A stretch of DNA of 64,000 nt, taken from PALSA-610 sp038239145. Lineage in GTDB: Bacteria; Actinomycetota; Acidimicrobiia; IMCC26256; PALSA-610. The notes under the pieces are model-generated. The model worked only from the letters and a program-made list of their open reading frames with translations. It was not told the origin of the DNA and ran no database searches. This document shows, one piece after another, positions 33,506 through 42,359 of the stretch; positions within the stretch are counted from its first letter, which is position 1; the number at the start of each line of letters is the position of its first letter. The stretch lies in contig JBBSFB010000020.1 in assembly GCA_038239145.1 (NCBI GenBank), positions 1-64,000 on the forward strand, read 5' to 3'. The translations under genes were made by a program, and so were the position numbers.

Positions 33506-35498
33506 CGGTGCGGTTCTTGCCCTGACGCTTGGCGGTGTACGTCGCGTTGTCGGCGCGCCACATGAGCGATGCGATGTCGTCGGTCGAACGGGCGAGCGCG
33601 ATGCCGATGCTCGCCCCGCAGTCGAACCGATCCTCGCCGTAGTAGATCGGGGGCGAGATGGCCGTGCGCAGCCGGTCGACGATCACCTCGACGTTGCTGA
33701 GCGTTCCCGCGTCGTGGCACGCGATGACGAACTCGTCGCCACCCCATCGAGCGGCGAGGTCACTCGAGCGAGAGACCGTCGCGATTCGCCGTGCGGTTTC
33801 GCGCAACACCGCGTCGCCGGCTTCGTGTCCGTACCCGTCGTTGATGATCTTGAAGTCGTCGAGATCGATGAACACCACCGCGAGCTGACCGACGTCGCGG
33901 CCGCGCAGCGTGCGTTCGAGATGATCGTCGAAGCTCGAACGATTCCGAAGTCCGGTCAGGTGATCGTGGGTCGCCCGCCGCTCGAGCTCGTGCTCGAGCC
34001 GCTTGCGGTCCGTGATGTCGGCCTGCAGCGTGATGACGTAGGGGGTGTCGTCATCGTCGCCGGTCGCGACCAGCTCGGCCCGGGAGAGCACGTACAGCTC
34101 GTCGCCGTGGGCCGTGACGATCCGGAACTCGGCCGCAGACGCGTCGCCACCGAGCTGATTCGTCGTCGCCTCGATCGCCACCTCACGGTCGTCCGGGTGA
34201 ACGACCAGCTCGGCGGATTGCCCGATCAGCGCCTCGCGAGGAACGCACAGCAGGTCGCAACCGGTCCGGTTGATGTCGACGATCCGTCCCGCCAGATCGA
34301 CGATCGACACGATCATCGGGGCGCGCTCGAAGGCGACCCGGAAACGCTCCTCGGCTGCCCGCAGCTTTGCTTGCGCGGTCTTGCGGTCGGAGATGTCGCG
34401 CGCGGTGATGACGACGCCGCCGATGTACTTCTCGTCTTCGAGGTTCTGACCGACGCACTCGTAGTTCCGGTAGAGGCCGTTTGCCGCGCGCAGCCGGAGC
34501 TCGATCGGATCGTTCGACGCCCGGGTGCCCGCCAACACGTTGGCGAGCGCGGCCGCCGCATCGTCGAGGTCGTCGGGATGCACCAACGACATCACGCCGC
34601 CGGGCGGATCGAAGCCCTTGGGATATCCGAGGAGTCGCGTCCCCTGATCGGACGCTTCCCAATCGCCGTCCGGGTGCAGCACCGCGATGATGTCGGGCGA
34701 GTTGTCGACCAGCGCGCGCGCCCGCGCCTCACTGCGGGCGAGACTCTCGGCCGCGCGGAGCTGCACCGTGACGTCCTCGATCGTCACGAAGAGGTACTCG
34801 AAGCGGCCGTCCGAGGTGTACAAGGCCGACGACGCAGTGCGCCCGACGAAGACCTCGCCGTCCGCCCGGAGGTACCGGCGCTCGGCGAACAGGTTCGGGG
34901 TGACGCCGGACTGGAAGAGGGACCGGTCGTCGATGGACCCGGCGCGATCGTCCGGGTGGACGAGAGCGTCGAGCGGAGTCTGGAGGAGCGCCTCCCGAGA
35001 CGACCCGAACAGCCGGGCGAACGTCGCGTTGGCAATGATCCCCTCGTGTTCGGGCGGGATCAGGGCCTGCGCCACCGGGGACTGCTCGAACATCTCCCGG
35101 AATCGGCGCTCCGACGGTTCGCGACGGGACACCTCCCGAGCGGCGAAGGCGACGCCCTGCACCCTCGGATCCGCCAACAGGTTGGTCGCAACGATCTCGA
35201 GTTCGTGCCAGGCGGCGTTCGCGGCCCGGATCCGGAGTTGCAGCGGGGGGGCACCTCGGCCGTCGCCGCGACCCGTGGCCGACCGCACGAATTCGACCGC
35301 GGCTGCGATCTCGTCCGGGTGCATGTGGTCGAACACGGTCGATCCGACCAGGGCGGAAGGCTCGAAACCGAGCATGGTCCGGGCCGAATCGTTGACGAAC
35401 CGGATCGTTCCGTGCTCGTCGATGATCCCGATCAGGTCGGGTGCAGTTGCGAGCAACGTCTGGGCGACGTCACCGATGAGATGTAGGTCCGCCACCAT
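33492..35498 (-). CDS. Diguanylate cyclase with four PAS domains
   Basis: 668 residues, no membrane helix. Four PAS/PAC units in a row (about 10-130, 130-250, 265-375, 385-500), with typical segments such as 'LIGIIDEHGTIRFVNDSARTMLGF' and 'ITARDISDRK', then a GGDEF domain ('ATHDHLTGLRNRSSFDDHL', 'FIDLDDFKIINDGYGHEAGD', 'RWGGDEFVIA'). The signature is intact, so it should make cyclic di-GMP from two GTP. The autoinhibitory I-site RxxD is present ('RSSD', five residues before GGDEF), indicating product feedback. No EAL domain. The PAS set would sense redox, light or small ligands in the cytoplasm. Confidence 0.93.
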   Translation of the reverse strand: MVADLHLIGDVAQTLLATAPDLIGIIDEHGTIRFVNDSARTMLGFEPSALVGSTVFDHMHPDEIAAAVEFVRSATGRGDGRGAPPLQLRIRAANAAWHELEIVATNLLADPRVQGVAFAAREVSRREPSERRFREMFEQSPVAQALIPPEHEGIIANATFARLFGSSREALLQTPLDALVHPDDRAGSIDDRSLFQSGVTPNLFAERRYLRADGEVFVGRTASSALYTSDGRFEYLFVTIEDVTVQLRAAESLARSEARARALVDNSPDIIAVLHPDGDWEASDQGTRLLGYPKGFDPPGGVMSLVHPDDLDDAAAALANVLAGTRASNDPIELRLRAANGLYRNYECVGQNLEDEKYIGGVVITARDISDRKTAQAKLRAAEERFRVAFERAPMIVSIVDLAGRIVDINRTGCDLLCVPREALIGQSAELVVHPDDREVAIEATTNQLGGDASAAEFRIVTAHGDELYVLSRAELVATGDDDDTPYVITLQADITDRKRLEHELERRATHDHLTGLRNRSSFDDHLERTLRGRDVGQLAVVFIDLDDFKIINDGYGHEAGDAVLRETARRIATVSRSSDLAARWGGDEFVIACHDAGTLSNVEVIVDRLRTAISPPIYYGEDRFDCGASIGIALARSTDDIASLMWRADNATYTAKRQGKNRTVISD

Positions 35499-35602
35499 CT
35501 TGGGTTCACCCCGAAATCACGGTCTCCCAGTGATATCGGCGGCACGACCCGCACACTCAACCTGGTATTCGTCCTTTTCCCGAGGTTTCCACCAAACCTT
35601 GC

Positions 35603-36379
35603 TCAGCCATCGAACATCAACGGCGTGGTGGCCCCTCCGGGGGTCGTGGATCTCGCAGCCGCCCGGAGCGTCTGCTGGTTCAGGTTCGACGGGATGTTCG
35701 CCGCCGCCCGGGCGCTCGGATGGGGAGAGTCGACTGCGAGACCGTTGCTGACCGTGGAGAAGATGAGCCCGGTGCCCACGGCCTGGGTGGTCGCCATCAA
35801 GATGCACGCACCGGCACGCGAGGCACTCCTCGAGATCCACCGACGAGTCGGGACTGAACCCGGCGCACGAGACCGACACGAGCTGATGGTCACGCAGCTT
35901 GGTCGCGAGCGTGACTTTCGGCGTCGGCAACACGGGCGGGATGCTCGGGTTGGACGAGGTGGCTGCCGACGTGGTGAGCGAGCTCGAGTTGCTGACCACG
36001 CCGATCTCGCACATGGCGGGACCGGCACCGTCGACGGTTGCCGAGCTCGGAGCGATGAGCCGCCGCACCGGTCGTTCGAACGAGACGAAACCGGAAGGGT
36101 CGGTGAACGCACGGGCCAGAGTCGAGACGTCACAGGTGCTGATGTCGACCGTTCCGTCGTGCACTCGACCGAGAGCACCGACGTGCTCGCGCCGAGGTTG
36201 TGACCCGTGACCGGGACCGTTTGCGTGTCGGCGAGCCCCGTATCGGGCGTCACGGTGAGGGTGGGCGTCGGTGGAGTTGCCGCGCCCGCGGTGTTCGCAC
36301 CGATACCCACGCCGGCGACGACGACCATCGCCACCGTGATGGCGAACGGTTTGCATCGCAAGGTCGACCGAACCTGCAC
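35603..36379 (-). pseudogene. Secreted neocarzinostatin-like protein, two frameshifts
   Basis: From GTG 36379 a signal peptide reads 'PFAITVAMVVVAGVGIGANT' and then 'PTLTVTPDTGLADTQTVPVTG', the start of a neocarzinostatin-like Ig fold (PF00960). At about 36150-36165 the coding sense moves to another frame ('DGTVDISTCDVSTLARAFTD', 'VTLATKLRDHQLVSVSCAGF', 'SVDLEECLA') and near 35815-35830 it moves back ('GACILMATTQAVGTG' to the stop at 35603). Correcting both gives one ~255-residue two-domain secreted protein. Related in design to the N-terminal domain of the Calx-beta protein at 45994-47193. Confidence 0.65.
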
Positions 36380-36608
36380 AGCGCCCCCGATTCTGTGCTC
36401 CGCCACTCTCGCGCCGGGCGCGGGTTCCCGCAACGGAACATCGGGACCATGACTGAGGCGCCCGGCTCGGTATACGAGAATTTCGCGCAGAGCTGCGGGG
36501 AAACCCGTGGAGCTTCGGTACCGAAATTCGCCGGTGCCGAAAATCGTTGGCGCGTCGCGATCGCCGACACGAGAATGCACCCCGTGACGACGACGATGAT
36601 GATGCTCC

Positions 36609-37196
36609 GTGGCCGGCGACTCCGGCCGCTGGGGATGGCACCAGCTCGATAGGCGTTGGATCGCACGGCTTGTCGAAGCCGCAGGCGTACAGCCCGGGGA
36701 TCTGGTCGTTGACATCGGCGCGGGCACGGGGGCGATCACCGCGCAGTTGCTGCACGCGGGCGCGTCCGTCGTTGCTGTGGAGCTGCATCCACACCGGTTG
36801 ACGGTGCTGCGCGATCGTTTTGCTGCGCAACCGGTCACCGTCGTGCGCGCCGATGCCACTGATCTCCGTCTGCCCCGGCGGCCCTTCAAGGTCGTGGCCA
36901 ACCCACCGTTCGCCGCGACGACCGCACTCCTGCGGCGCATGACCCTGCCGTCGAGCCGGCTGGAACGCGCAAGCCTCGTGCTGCCCGGCTGGGCCGCGAC
37001 GCGTTGGGCCGCGGGCCGGGGCGCGGGTAGCCCCGCGTCGCATCGCGCGTTCACGTTCGCCCTCGGACCGAGGATTCCCGCGGCTGCGTTCCGCCCCGCA
37101 CCTCCGGCCGATCCCGCGGTGCTCCTCGTCGCCCGGGTTCACGGCGCACGGACGCCGCGACCGGTGCGCGGCCGCGGCGACGCGAAGCGTAGGTAG
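36609..37196 (+). CDS. Erm-like 23S rRNA adenine N6-methyltransferase family protein
   Basis: 195 residues from GTG 36609. Rossmann SAM site: motif I 'LVVDIGAGTGAITAQLL', motif II acidic end 'VVAVELHPHR', motif III 'RADATDLRLP' and the catalytic N-P-P-F in 'FKVVANPPFAATTALL'. 'WGWHQLDRRWIARLV' before motif I resembles the start of short mycobacterial-type Erm proteins rather than KsgA. The length is also Erm(37)-like, without the usual C-terminal RNA-binding domain. If active it would methylate the macrolide-binding adenine and give macrolide resistance; whether it does is unknown. Start could be slightly upstream. Divergent from a decayed neocarzinostatin-like gene. Confidence 0.72.
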   Translation: MAGDSGRWGWHQLDRRWIARLVEAAGVQPGDLVVDIGAGTGAITAQLLHAGASVVAVELHPHRLTVLRDRFAAQPVTVVRADATDLRLPRRPFKVVANPPFAATTALLRRMTLPSSRLERASLVLPGWAATRWAAGRGAGSPASHRAFTFALGPRIPAAAFRPAPPADPAVLLVARVHGARTPRPVRGRGDAKRR

Positions 37197-37244
37197 GGTT
37201 CGTCGACGTGCCCGAACGCGGGCCTCCGACCCACAGGAGCAACC

Positions 37245-37565
37245 TTGTCGACCAGCGCCCCATCGCTCACCGCCGCACTCGTCGTCAAGCTCGTCGCCAA
37301 GACCGGCATGGCGGATGAGCTTGGCGACTTCCTCACGGGAGCGGTCGGACTCGCCAACGACGAGGCCGGGACGATCGTGTGGTTCGCGCTACGGACCGAC
37401 CCGATGACGTTCTGGATCGTCGACGCATTCCCGTCCGACGTCGAGCGCCAGGCGCATCTCACCGGGCCCATCGCTGCCGGGCTGATGAACAACGCCGACC
37501 GACTGCTCGCCGCGGCCCCGGAGATCCTCTCGGCCGAGGTCCTCGCCGCGAAGGTGCCGAACTAA
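37245..37565 (+). CDS. Antibiotic biosynthesis monooxygenase-like (quinol monooxygenase-like) protein
   Basis: 106 residues, one ABM-type ferredoxin-like domain: 'AALVVKLVAKTGMADELGDFL', 'NDEAGTIVWFALRTDPMTFWIVDAF' and 'IAAGLMNNADRLLAAAPEI'. The match is to the YgiN-like subgroup. Start is a TTG at 37245 with a good AGGAG about 7 nt upstream. Cytoplasmic dimer expected. It lies in tandem downstream of the Erm-like gene (48 nt). Confidence 0.75.
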   Translation: MSTSAPSLTAALVVKLVAKTGMADELGDFLTGAVGLANDEAGTIVWFALRTDPMTFWIVDAFPSDVERQAHLTGPIAAGLMNNADRLLAAAPEILSAEVLAAKVPN

Positions 37566-38035
37566 CGCGCCACCCGGGCTGCGGGAACAGATCGACTGTG
37601 AGCGGAGTGAACCCGAGACGGACGCGCGATGGGCTCTCGTCCCGACGCAAGTTCCTCCGCGAGGGTCTCGTAGCCGGTACGGCGTTGCTCGCGGTCGCGT
37701 GCGGTCCGAGCCGCAAGAAATCGCATTCGTCGACCCTCTCGCAGGCCCGCGCCTACGGGCATGGGGCTCGTGCGGGCGGTGATCGAGAACGGCCACCTGA
37801 TCATCGATACCGACGCCTCCCTCCCCGGGCTCCCGAACGGAACGGACACGACGCCTCCCTCCCCGGGCGCCGGAACCGTGACGCTCACGGGAGGCGGCGC
37901 ATCGGCCGTCGACAGCTGAGCCTGGGTAACGCCCAACACTCCGCTCACCAAGAGCACCACGCCGAGGATCGCAGTCACGATCGGGCCGTATATCGCGAGC
38001 CGGACCCGACGGAGCCGCGACGCGTCGATACTCAT
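37562..38035 (-). CDS. Small single-helix membrane protein (C-terminal extent uncertain)
   Basis: From ATG 38035, overlapping the previous gene's stop in ATGA style. 'RRVRLAIYGPIVTAILGVVLL' is a basic segment plus transmembrane helix, followed by a Pro/Val-rich outside segment ('ADAPPPVSVTVPAPGEGG'). Beyond about residue 90 (below 37765) the sequence is Arg-rich and antisense to a convincing Tat signal, so the true C-terminus was probably lost by deletion. No family recognised. Confidence 0.4.
   Translation of the reverse strand: MSIDASRLRRVRLAIYGPIVTAILGVVLLVSGVLGVTQAQLSTADAPPPVSVTVPAPGEGGVVSVPFGSPGREASVSMIRWPFSITARTSPMPVGAGLREGRRMRFLAARTARDREQRRTGYETLAEELASGREPIARPSRVHSAHSRSVPAARVAR
37598..37919 (+). 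pseudogene. Tat-lipoprotein signal fragment with broken reading frame
   Basis: From GTG 37598 the frame encodes a clear twin-arginine lipoprotein signal, 'SSRRKFLREGLVAGTALLAVACG', here described by its parts: RRKFL, hydrophobic core, lipobox A-V-A-C. After about 45 codons ('TLSQARAYG') the frame becomes noise. A second frame from about 37761 ('GLVRAVIENGHLIIDTDAS') runs to TGA 37917-37919 and may be the shifted continuation. A small minus-strand membrane protein overlaps this stretch, so at most one of the two is intact. Possibly a deletion scar. Confidence 0.4.
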
Positions 38036-38232
38036 GGCCGCACCGAGGGCCCGGCGCGGCGTTCCAGCTCGCGTACCTGCTCCTCGAGCTCGAGCACCAT
38101 TGCAACCGTGGAGGCGGTCCGCCCCGTCCGCCGCCAGATGCGACGTTCACGGCGCGAACACCAGGTCCACACGAGCGCGATGGCCAAGAGTGCGACTCCA
38201 CCCCCCTGCAACGCAGCGAAGAGCGGCGTCAT
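38032..38232 (-). CDS. Small membrane protein with coiled-coil tail
   Basis: 66 residues from ATG 38232. One N-terminal helix ('LQGGGVALLAIALVWTWC'), a cluster of Arg ('RRERRIWRRTGR') and a short coiled-coil ('VAMVLELEEQVRELERRA'). The orientation would be helix in the membrane and coiled-coil inside. It overlaps the next gene by 4 nt. Unknown function; likely a two-protein membrane unit with its neighbour. Confidence 0.5.
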   Translation of the reverse strand: MTPLFAALQGGGVALLAIALVWTWCSRRERRIWRRTGRTASTVAMVLELEEQVRELERRAGPSVRP

Positions 38233-38331
38233 CGCGCACCGACCACGTCGTCGGACGTCTCGAATCTCGGCATGGGACCATTCCGGCCCCTGCGCGTCAC
38301 GACTACGTCACGTAGTCCGGACGGAAGACCC

Positions 38332-39066
38332 TCACCGTTCCGAGGTCGGGGAAACTACCTGTTCGCCGGACAGCTCGCGATGCACGAGCGCCCTCGCGAC
38401 ATCGGCGAGACGTCGATTGTGGCTGCGGGCATAGGCACGCATCGCGTCGAAGGCCGACTCCATCGATGTGTCGGTAGTGGCCGCGAGCACACCCTTGGCC
38501 TGCTCGATCAGGACGCGACTGTCGAGCGCACCCTGCAGCTGCAGGGCGAGTAGCTGCCGTTCGGCGGCGATGCGATGTTGCAGGATCCCGATCGTGGCAA
38601 CATCGGCCACCGCCTGCGCGGCGGTGAGGTCCTCGGAGCTGAGCTGACCGGTGCCCTTGCGGAGCAGGTTCAGCGAACCGATGGTCTGTTCGCGCAAGCG
38701 CATCGGAACCGCGAAGACCGATCCGATGCCGGCGTCGATGGCTTCGGCCGCGAACGTCGGCCACCGAACGCGCGCCGTACTGAGATCCCCGCACTCCACG
38801 GCCAAGCCGCTGCGGTAACAATCGACACACGGTCCCTCGTCGTGTTGCACCTCGAACAACTCGAGGAGCCGCATGGTCTGGCTCGACGACGCCGCGACCT
38901 GGAGCACTCCTTCCACGGCGAGCATCAGACCGGCCTCGTCGACATCGAAGAGCTCGACGCACCGAGACGCAAGCGTGGTCAACACGTCGACGACATCGAA
39001 CTCGGCGACCAGCGTGTCGGCGATCTCCACGAATGTCCGAGACAACAGCGCTTCGCGGTCAGCCAT
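38332..39066 (-). CDS. GAF-ANTAR protein (RNA-binding antitermination regulator)
   Basis: 244 residues. GAF domain at about 15-165, with cysteines in 'DEGPCVDCYRSG', and 'IGSVFAVPMRLREQTIGSLNLLR'. ANTAR domain at about 170-230: 'LQLQGALDSRVLIEQAKGVLA' and 'SAFDAMRAYARSHNRRLADVARALV', including the conserved Ala-Lys-Gly and Ala/Arg positions that bind dual-hexaloop RNA. Acts cytoplasmically as a ligand-responsive antiterminator. A second protein of the same design lies immediately upstream (39112-39810), suggesting duplication or a paired module. Confidence 0.9.
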   Translation of the reverse strand: MADREALLSRTFVEIADTLVAEFDVVDVLTTLASRCVELFDVDEAGLMLAVEGVLQVAASSSQTMRLLELFEVQHDEGPCVDCYRSGLAVECGDLSTARVRWPTFAAEAIDAGIGSVFAVPMRLREQTIGSLNLLRKGTGQLSSEDLTAAQAVADVATIGILQHRIAAERQLLALQLQGALDSRVLIEQAKGVLAATTDTSMESAFDAMRAYARSHNRRLADVARALVHRELSGEQVVSPTSER

Positions 39067-39111
39067 TTCGAAACCTCTTCCGCGTATCTCGACGCGTCTC
39101 CGGACTGCACA

Positions 39112-39810
39112 TCATTCGAGGACGAGGGTTCGGTCGACAATATCTGCGGCTACGTCGTTCATCGCTCGGTCCTCAGCGTATGCGTACGCGCGCAGCCGGG
39201 CGAGCGCGTCATGGACGGAGATGCCCAGCTGAACCGAGAGCATGCCCGACGCCTGATGGACCACGAAGCGCAACCGTTCTGGCTGATCCAACTCGGACGC
39301 GAGCGTCCCGGGCACGGCTTCTGCCTGCCATTCCAGGATCTCCCGGGCGACGAGGTCGGCCATGACCATGGCATCGGCGTGTTGCTCCGGGCGCAGATGG
39401 CCGATCTCGTCCTGGTAGAGGTCGAGTGCGCCCAGGCCGACGCCGTCGACCCGGACGGGAAATCCGAAGATCGCGGCGACGCCGGCGTCGACCGCGGGGC
39501 CCGATAGCTCGGGCCAACGCGAGACCTCGGGATGCGCGAGGTTCGGTTCCAGGACCGGGAGGCCACTGTGGCACGTGTCGATGCACGGGCCGACGCCCAG
39601 CGTGAACTGCAGCTCCTCGACGAGGCGGATGGCCGCGTCGGATCCGCCGACCGTTCCGCGGTGCCCGCTCCCGACCATCACCATGATCCCGACCCCGGTC
39701 ACGTCGAGCACGTCGACGCACGCCGCGATCAGGGTCGCGGCCGAGCTCGTACCCGCCCGCCGGGCGCGAGCGAGGTCGTCGCGTATCCGCGACAGTGTGT
39801 CGTCATGCAT
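39112..39810 (-). CDS. GAF-ANTAR protein (paralogue)
   Basis: 232 residues from ATG 39810. GAF domain with 'TLGVGPCIDTCHSGLPVLEP' and 'AAIFGFPVRVDGVGLGALDLYQ', equivalent to the neighbour's. ANTAR: 'ERLRFVVHQASGMLSVQLGIS' and 'DALARLRAYAYAEDRAMNDVA'. Here the usual A-K-G triad reads A-S-G, so RNA binding may differ. Same orientation and 45 nt upstream of the other GAF-ANTAR gene, probably co-transcribed. Both sit next to GGDEF genes. Confidence 0.88.
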   Translation of the reverse strand: MHDDTLSRIRDDLARARRAGTSSAATLIAACVDVLDVTGVGIMVMVGSGHRGTVGGSDAAIRLVEELQFTLGVGPCIDTCHSGLPVLEPNLAHPEVSRWPELSGPAVDAGVAAIFGFPVRVDGVGLGALDLYQDEIGHLRPEQHADAMVMADLVAREILEWQAEAVPGTLASELDQPERLRFVVHQASGMLSVQLGISVHDALARLRAYAYAEDRAMNDVAADIVDRTLVLE

Positions 39811-39928
39811 CGGGCAGACCCGACATCTTCGCTCTCCCTGGCTACGAGCTCGAACTGCATCGTCGGCAACAGGGACCGGGTTGCGTACCACGAACCGTAG
39901 CCGCTCGGCGACGCGAACATGTCGGGAG

Positions 39929-40330
39929 CTATGTGCGGTCGAGCACGGCGACGTCGGCATCGATTGCTCGGTGGGTCCGGTTCCGGCCGTTCTTCTTGGC
40001 CGTGAGGAGCGCGGCGTCGGCGATCGCGACGACCTCGTCGAAGGTGGCGGCGTCGGTAAACGACGCGATGCCGAAGCTGACGGTGAAGCCGGGCACCCGT
40101 CCCGGCGAGAGCGTGAGCGCGAGCCGCTCACGGAGTCGTTCCAGCACCTTCGTGGCCGTGTCCGCCGGGCAGTCCGCCAAGGATGACGAATTCTTCGCCG
40201 CCGTAGCGGGCGGTAATTTCGTCCGGTCGGATCGAGTCTCGCAACACGCGCGCAAAGAGACGCAGAGCCTCATCGCCGGCTTCGTGCCCGTGCGCCCCCG
40301 TCGAGCGAACTGATCTTCGTGATCGCGGCC
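39929..40330 (-). pseudogene. GGDEF-domain pseudogene
   Basis: Readable parts: 'HGHEAGDEALRLFARVLRDSI' and 'ARYGGEEFVIL' in one frame, then 'LADCPADTATKVLERLRERLA', 'VPGFTVSFGIASFTDAATFDE' and 'LLTAKKNGRNRTHRA' in another. One base shift just after GGEEFVIL (about 40175-40195) separates them. The domain start ('D-P-L-T-G-L-x-N-R' and the metal Asp segment) is missing, so the 5' half is deleted. Where readable it closely parallels the intact cyclase at 40552-42270 and is probably a paralogue. Non-functional. Its I-site would read RPDE rather than RxxD. Confidence 0.75.
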
Positions 40331-40551
40331 GTAGAGGTCGTGTTCGCCGCCCGTATCTGGTTCGCGCTCGAGCCAAGGTTCTGCGGTCGGAGCGCGGCGA
40401 TGACGGTGAGTACTTTCGTCGACTGGGACGCGCGGCGCCGCGGCAAGCCCTGTTGCTCTGCAATCTGCCCGCTCATGCCAGAAGTTGCTCAGGCTCTGCG
40501 ACGAGGGGGACGAGCTCCACATCGGATCCACCTCCATCGGATCCGCCCGAC

Positions 40552-42270
40552 TCAGCTCGCTTCCGAGCTGACGGGAAGCGGATCGGATCCGAGCGGCGCC
40601 GGGACCGGCTCCACCGCCAACATCACCCGGTTGCGGCCGGCGGCCTTGGCGCTCAGCAACGCATGATCGGCGTTGTTCACCACTTCCTCGAAGGTGTCAC
40701 CCGACAGCGAATCGGTCACGCCGAAGCTGACGGTGAACGCCGGAACGCGGCCGCTCGTCAGGGCGAGGGCAAGCCGCTCTCGGACGCGTTCGAGGACGGT
40801 GATCGCAGTGTCCGTCCCGCACTCGGGCAACACGATGACGAACTCCTCCCCGCCGTATCTTGCGACCAGATCGCCGGGACGGACCGAGTCGCGAAGCACT
40901 CGGGAGAACAGGCGCAGGGCCTGATCACCGGACTCGTGGCCGAACGTATCGTTGAGCACTTTGAAGTGATCGAGATCGCCGTACGCAAGCGCGTACGAGA
41001 CCCGGTCGTACTGCAGGTCGTGAACCTGGTCCTCGAGACTGCGGCGATTCAGCAGCCCGGTGAGCGGATCGGTTCGGGCCTGGGCCTCGGATCTCTCGAA
41101 AGTGCGCAACATCGCGACCCGTTCCGCCGTACGCCTCGCGCTCAACTCGAGGTTCTCGACATCGGCGTCGGCAGGAAGGGTCCCGTCGGTTCCCCGGGCG
41201 TGCATCACACCCAGGGTGCGACCCGCGATGCTCACCGGGATGCATACCGCCGACAGTGGTCCGGACGCACGACCTTGTAGGTACGGACACGCGCTGAGCG
41301 CGCTGCTTGAGGGGAACTGCATGGTGTGACCGCGTGCGGTGGCCGGGCACTCCTCGGGCGAGATGACGCCGCAACCGTCACTTCGTTCGGACTCACTCTG
41401 GCTGTCGAGAACCCGGTGGAAGTGAGCGCGGCTCGAGTCGGCGATCAACAGCTCGACATCGAGCTGCGGAACTGCTTCGCGCAGGGCCCGGTCGACGATG
41501 TTGTACGCGGTGCTTTCCGACTTCGAGAGCTCCAGCGCCTGTTGCAGATCGGCTCCGTACAAGCGGCGTTGCGTCTCGAGATTGCGGCGCCGCTCGCGCC
41601 GGACCGTGTTGCGAGCGACGATCACTCCTGCACTCAACGCAAGCAACAGGTTGAGCGCACCGACGACAATCACGATCGTTCGGGCCCTGCTGAGCCGGCC
41701 GTCGACGTACCGGGCATCGAGCGCGGTGAGGTTCCGCGCGACCGTGAGGTCGATCGACGATGTCAGATCCCACATGACGGTGTACGACTGGCGCTCCACG
41801 GCCATGACCTTGGCGACCTCCGCAGCCGAGACGCGCGCCCCGGAGGCCACCGGCGTCAACTTGGCGATCGCGTTACTGAAGGCTCTCGTCGCGACATCGA
41901 GCGCGCGACTCTCCGTGGACAGGCCGTTGCGCCGCAAGGTCGTCGGGAGCGACGTACCCTCGTCGATCGCCGCCTGCGCGAGCTTGGCGCCGCGCGCGAT
42001 GTCAGATGCGTTCACGGTGGCCCCGGGGGCTTGGATCGCATCGAGTTGGGGCTCGACGAACATCTGCCAACCGACCAAGCTGACTTGCAGCTGTGAGATC
42101 TCATTGGCAAGGGGCAGATCGTCTGCGCCAATCCGCGCGACTCGACGCTGCCCGAACGAGACAGGCGTGAGCACGAGGAAGGTCACGGCAACGATCACCG
42201 TGCTCGCGCAAAGACCGATCACGAACACCCGCAAGCCGCTCCACAGAGGCGTACCTCTTCGCAGGTTCAC
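40552..42270 (-). CDS. Membrane-bound GAF-GGDEF diguanylate cyclase
   Basis: 572 residues. N-terminal helix ('VFVIGLCASTVIVAVTFLVL'), an extracytoplasmic four-helix-type sensor (~45-190), second helix ('TIVIVVGALNLLLALSAGVIV'), coiled linker, GAF domain (~250-400) and GGDEF domain (~405-555). 'TDPLTGLLNRRSLEDQ', 'GDLDHFKVLNDTFGHESGDQ' and 'ARYGGEEFVIV' are intact, so it should make cyclic di-GMP. The I-site RPGD lies five residues before GGEEF. Two sensor inputs, envelope and cytoplasm, are implied. Start ATG 42270; a 9-bp dyad lies upstream (42280-42314). Confidence 0.92.
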   Translation of the reverse strand: MNLRRGTPLWSGLRVFVIGLCASTVIVAVTFLVLTPVSFGQRRVARIGADDLPLANEISQLQVSLVGWQMFVEPQLDAIQAPGATVNASDIARGAKLAQAAIDEGTSLPTTLRRNGLSTESRALDVATRAFSNAIAKLTPVASGARVSAAEVAKVMAVERQSYTVMWDLTSSIDLTVARNLTALDARYVDGRLSRARTIVIVVGALNLLLALSAGVIVARNTVRRERRRNLETQRRLYGADLQQALELSKSESTAYNIVDRALREAVPQLDVELLIADSSRAHFHRVLDSQSESERSDGCGVISPEECPATARGHTMQFPSSSALSACPYLQGRASGPLSAVCIPVSIAGRTLGVMHARGTDGTLPADADVENLELSARRTAERVAMLRTFERSEAQARTDPLTGLLNRRSLEDQVHDLQYDRVSYALAYGDLDHFKVLNDTFGHESGDQALRLFSRVLRDSVRPGDLVARYGGEEFVIVLPECGTDTAITVLERVRERLALALTSGRVPAFTVSFGVTDSLSGDTFEEVVNNADHALLSAKAAGRNRVMLAVEPVPAPLGSDPLPVSSEAS

Positions 42271-42279
42271 AGCACACCA

Positions 42280-42314
42280 AACGTCGGACGGATCGAAACG
42301 TCAGATCCGACGTT
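42280..42314. terminator. Inverted repeat between trmL and the diguanylate cyclase gene
   Basis: AACGTCGGA (42280-42288) pairs perfectly with TCCGACGTT (42306-42314) across a 17-nt loop. Both flanking genes are on the minus strand, so it could end trmL transcription or act as an operator for the downstream cyclase. No T-run follows on the minus strand, so the terminator label is tentative. Confidence 0.3.
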
Positions 42315-42359
42315 GGCGCGTCTGCGTGACGTCGGCGTGACCGGCGCGTCGCGGAGGCG

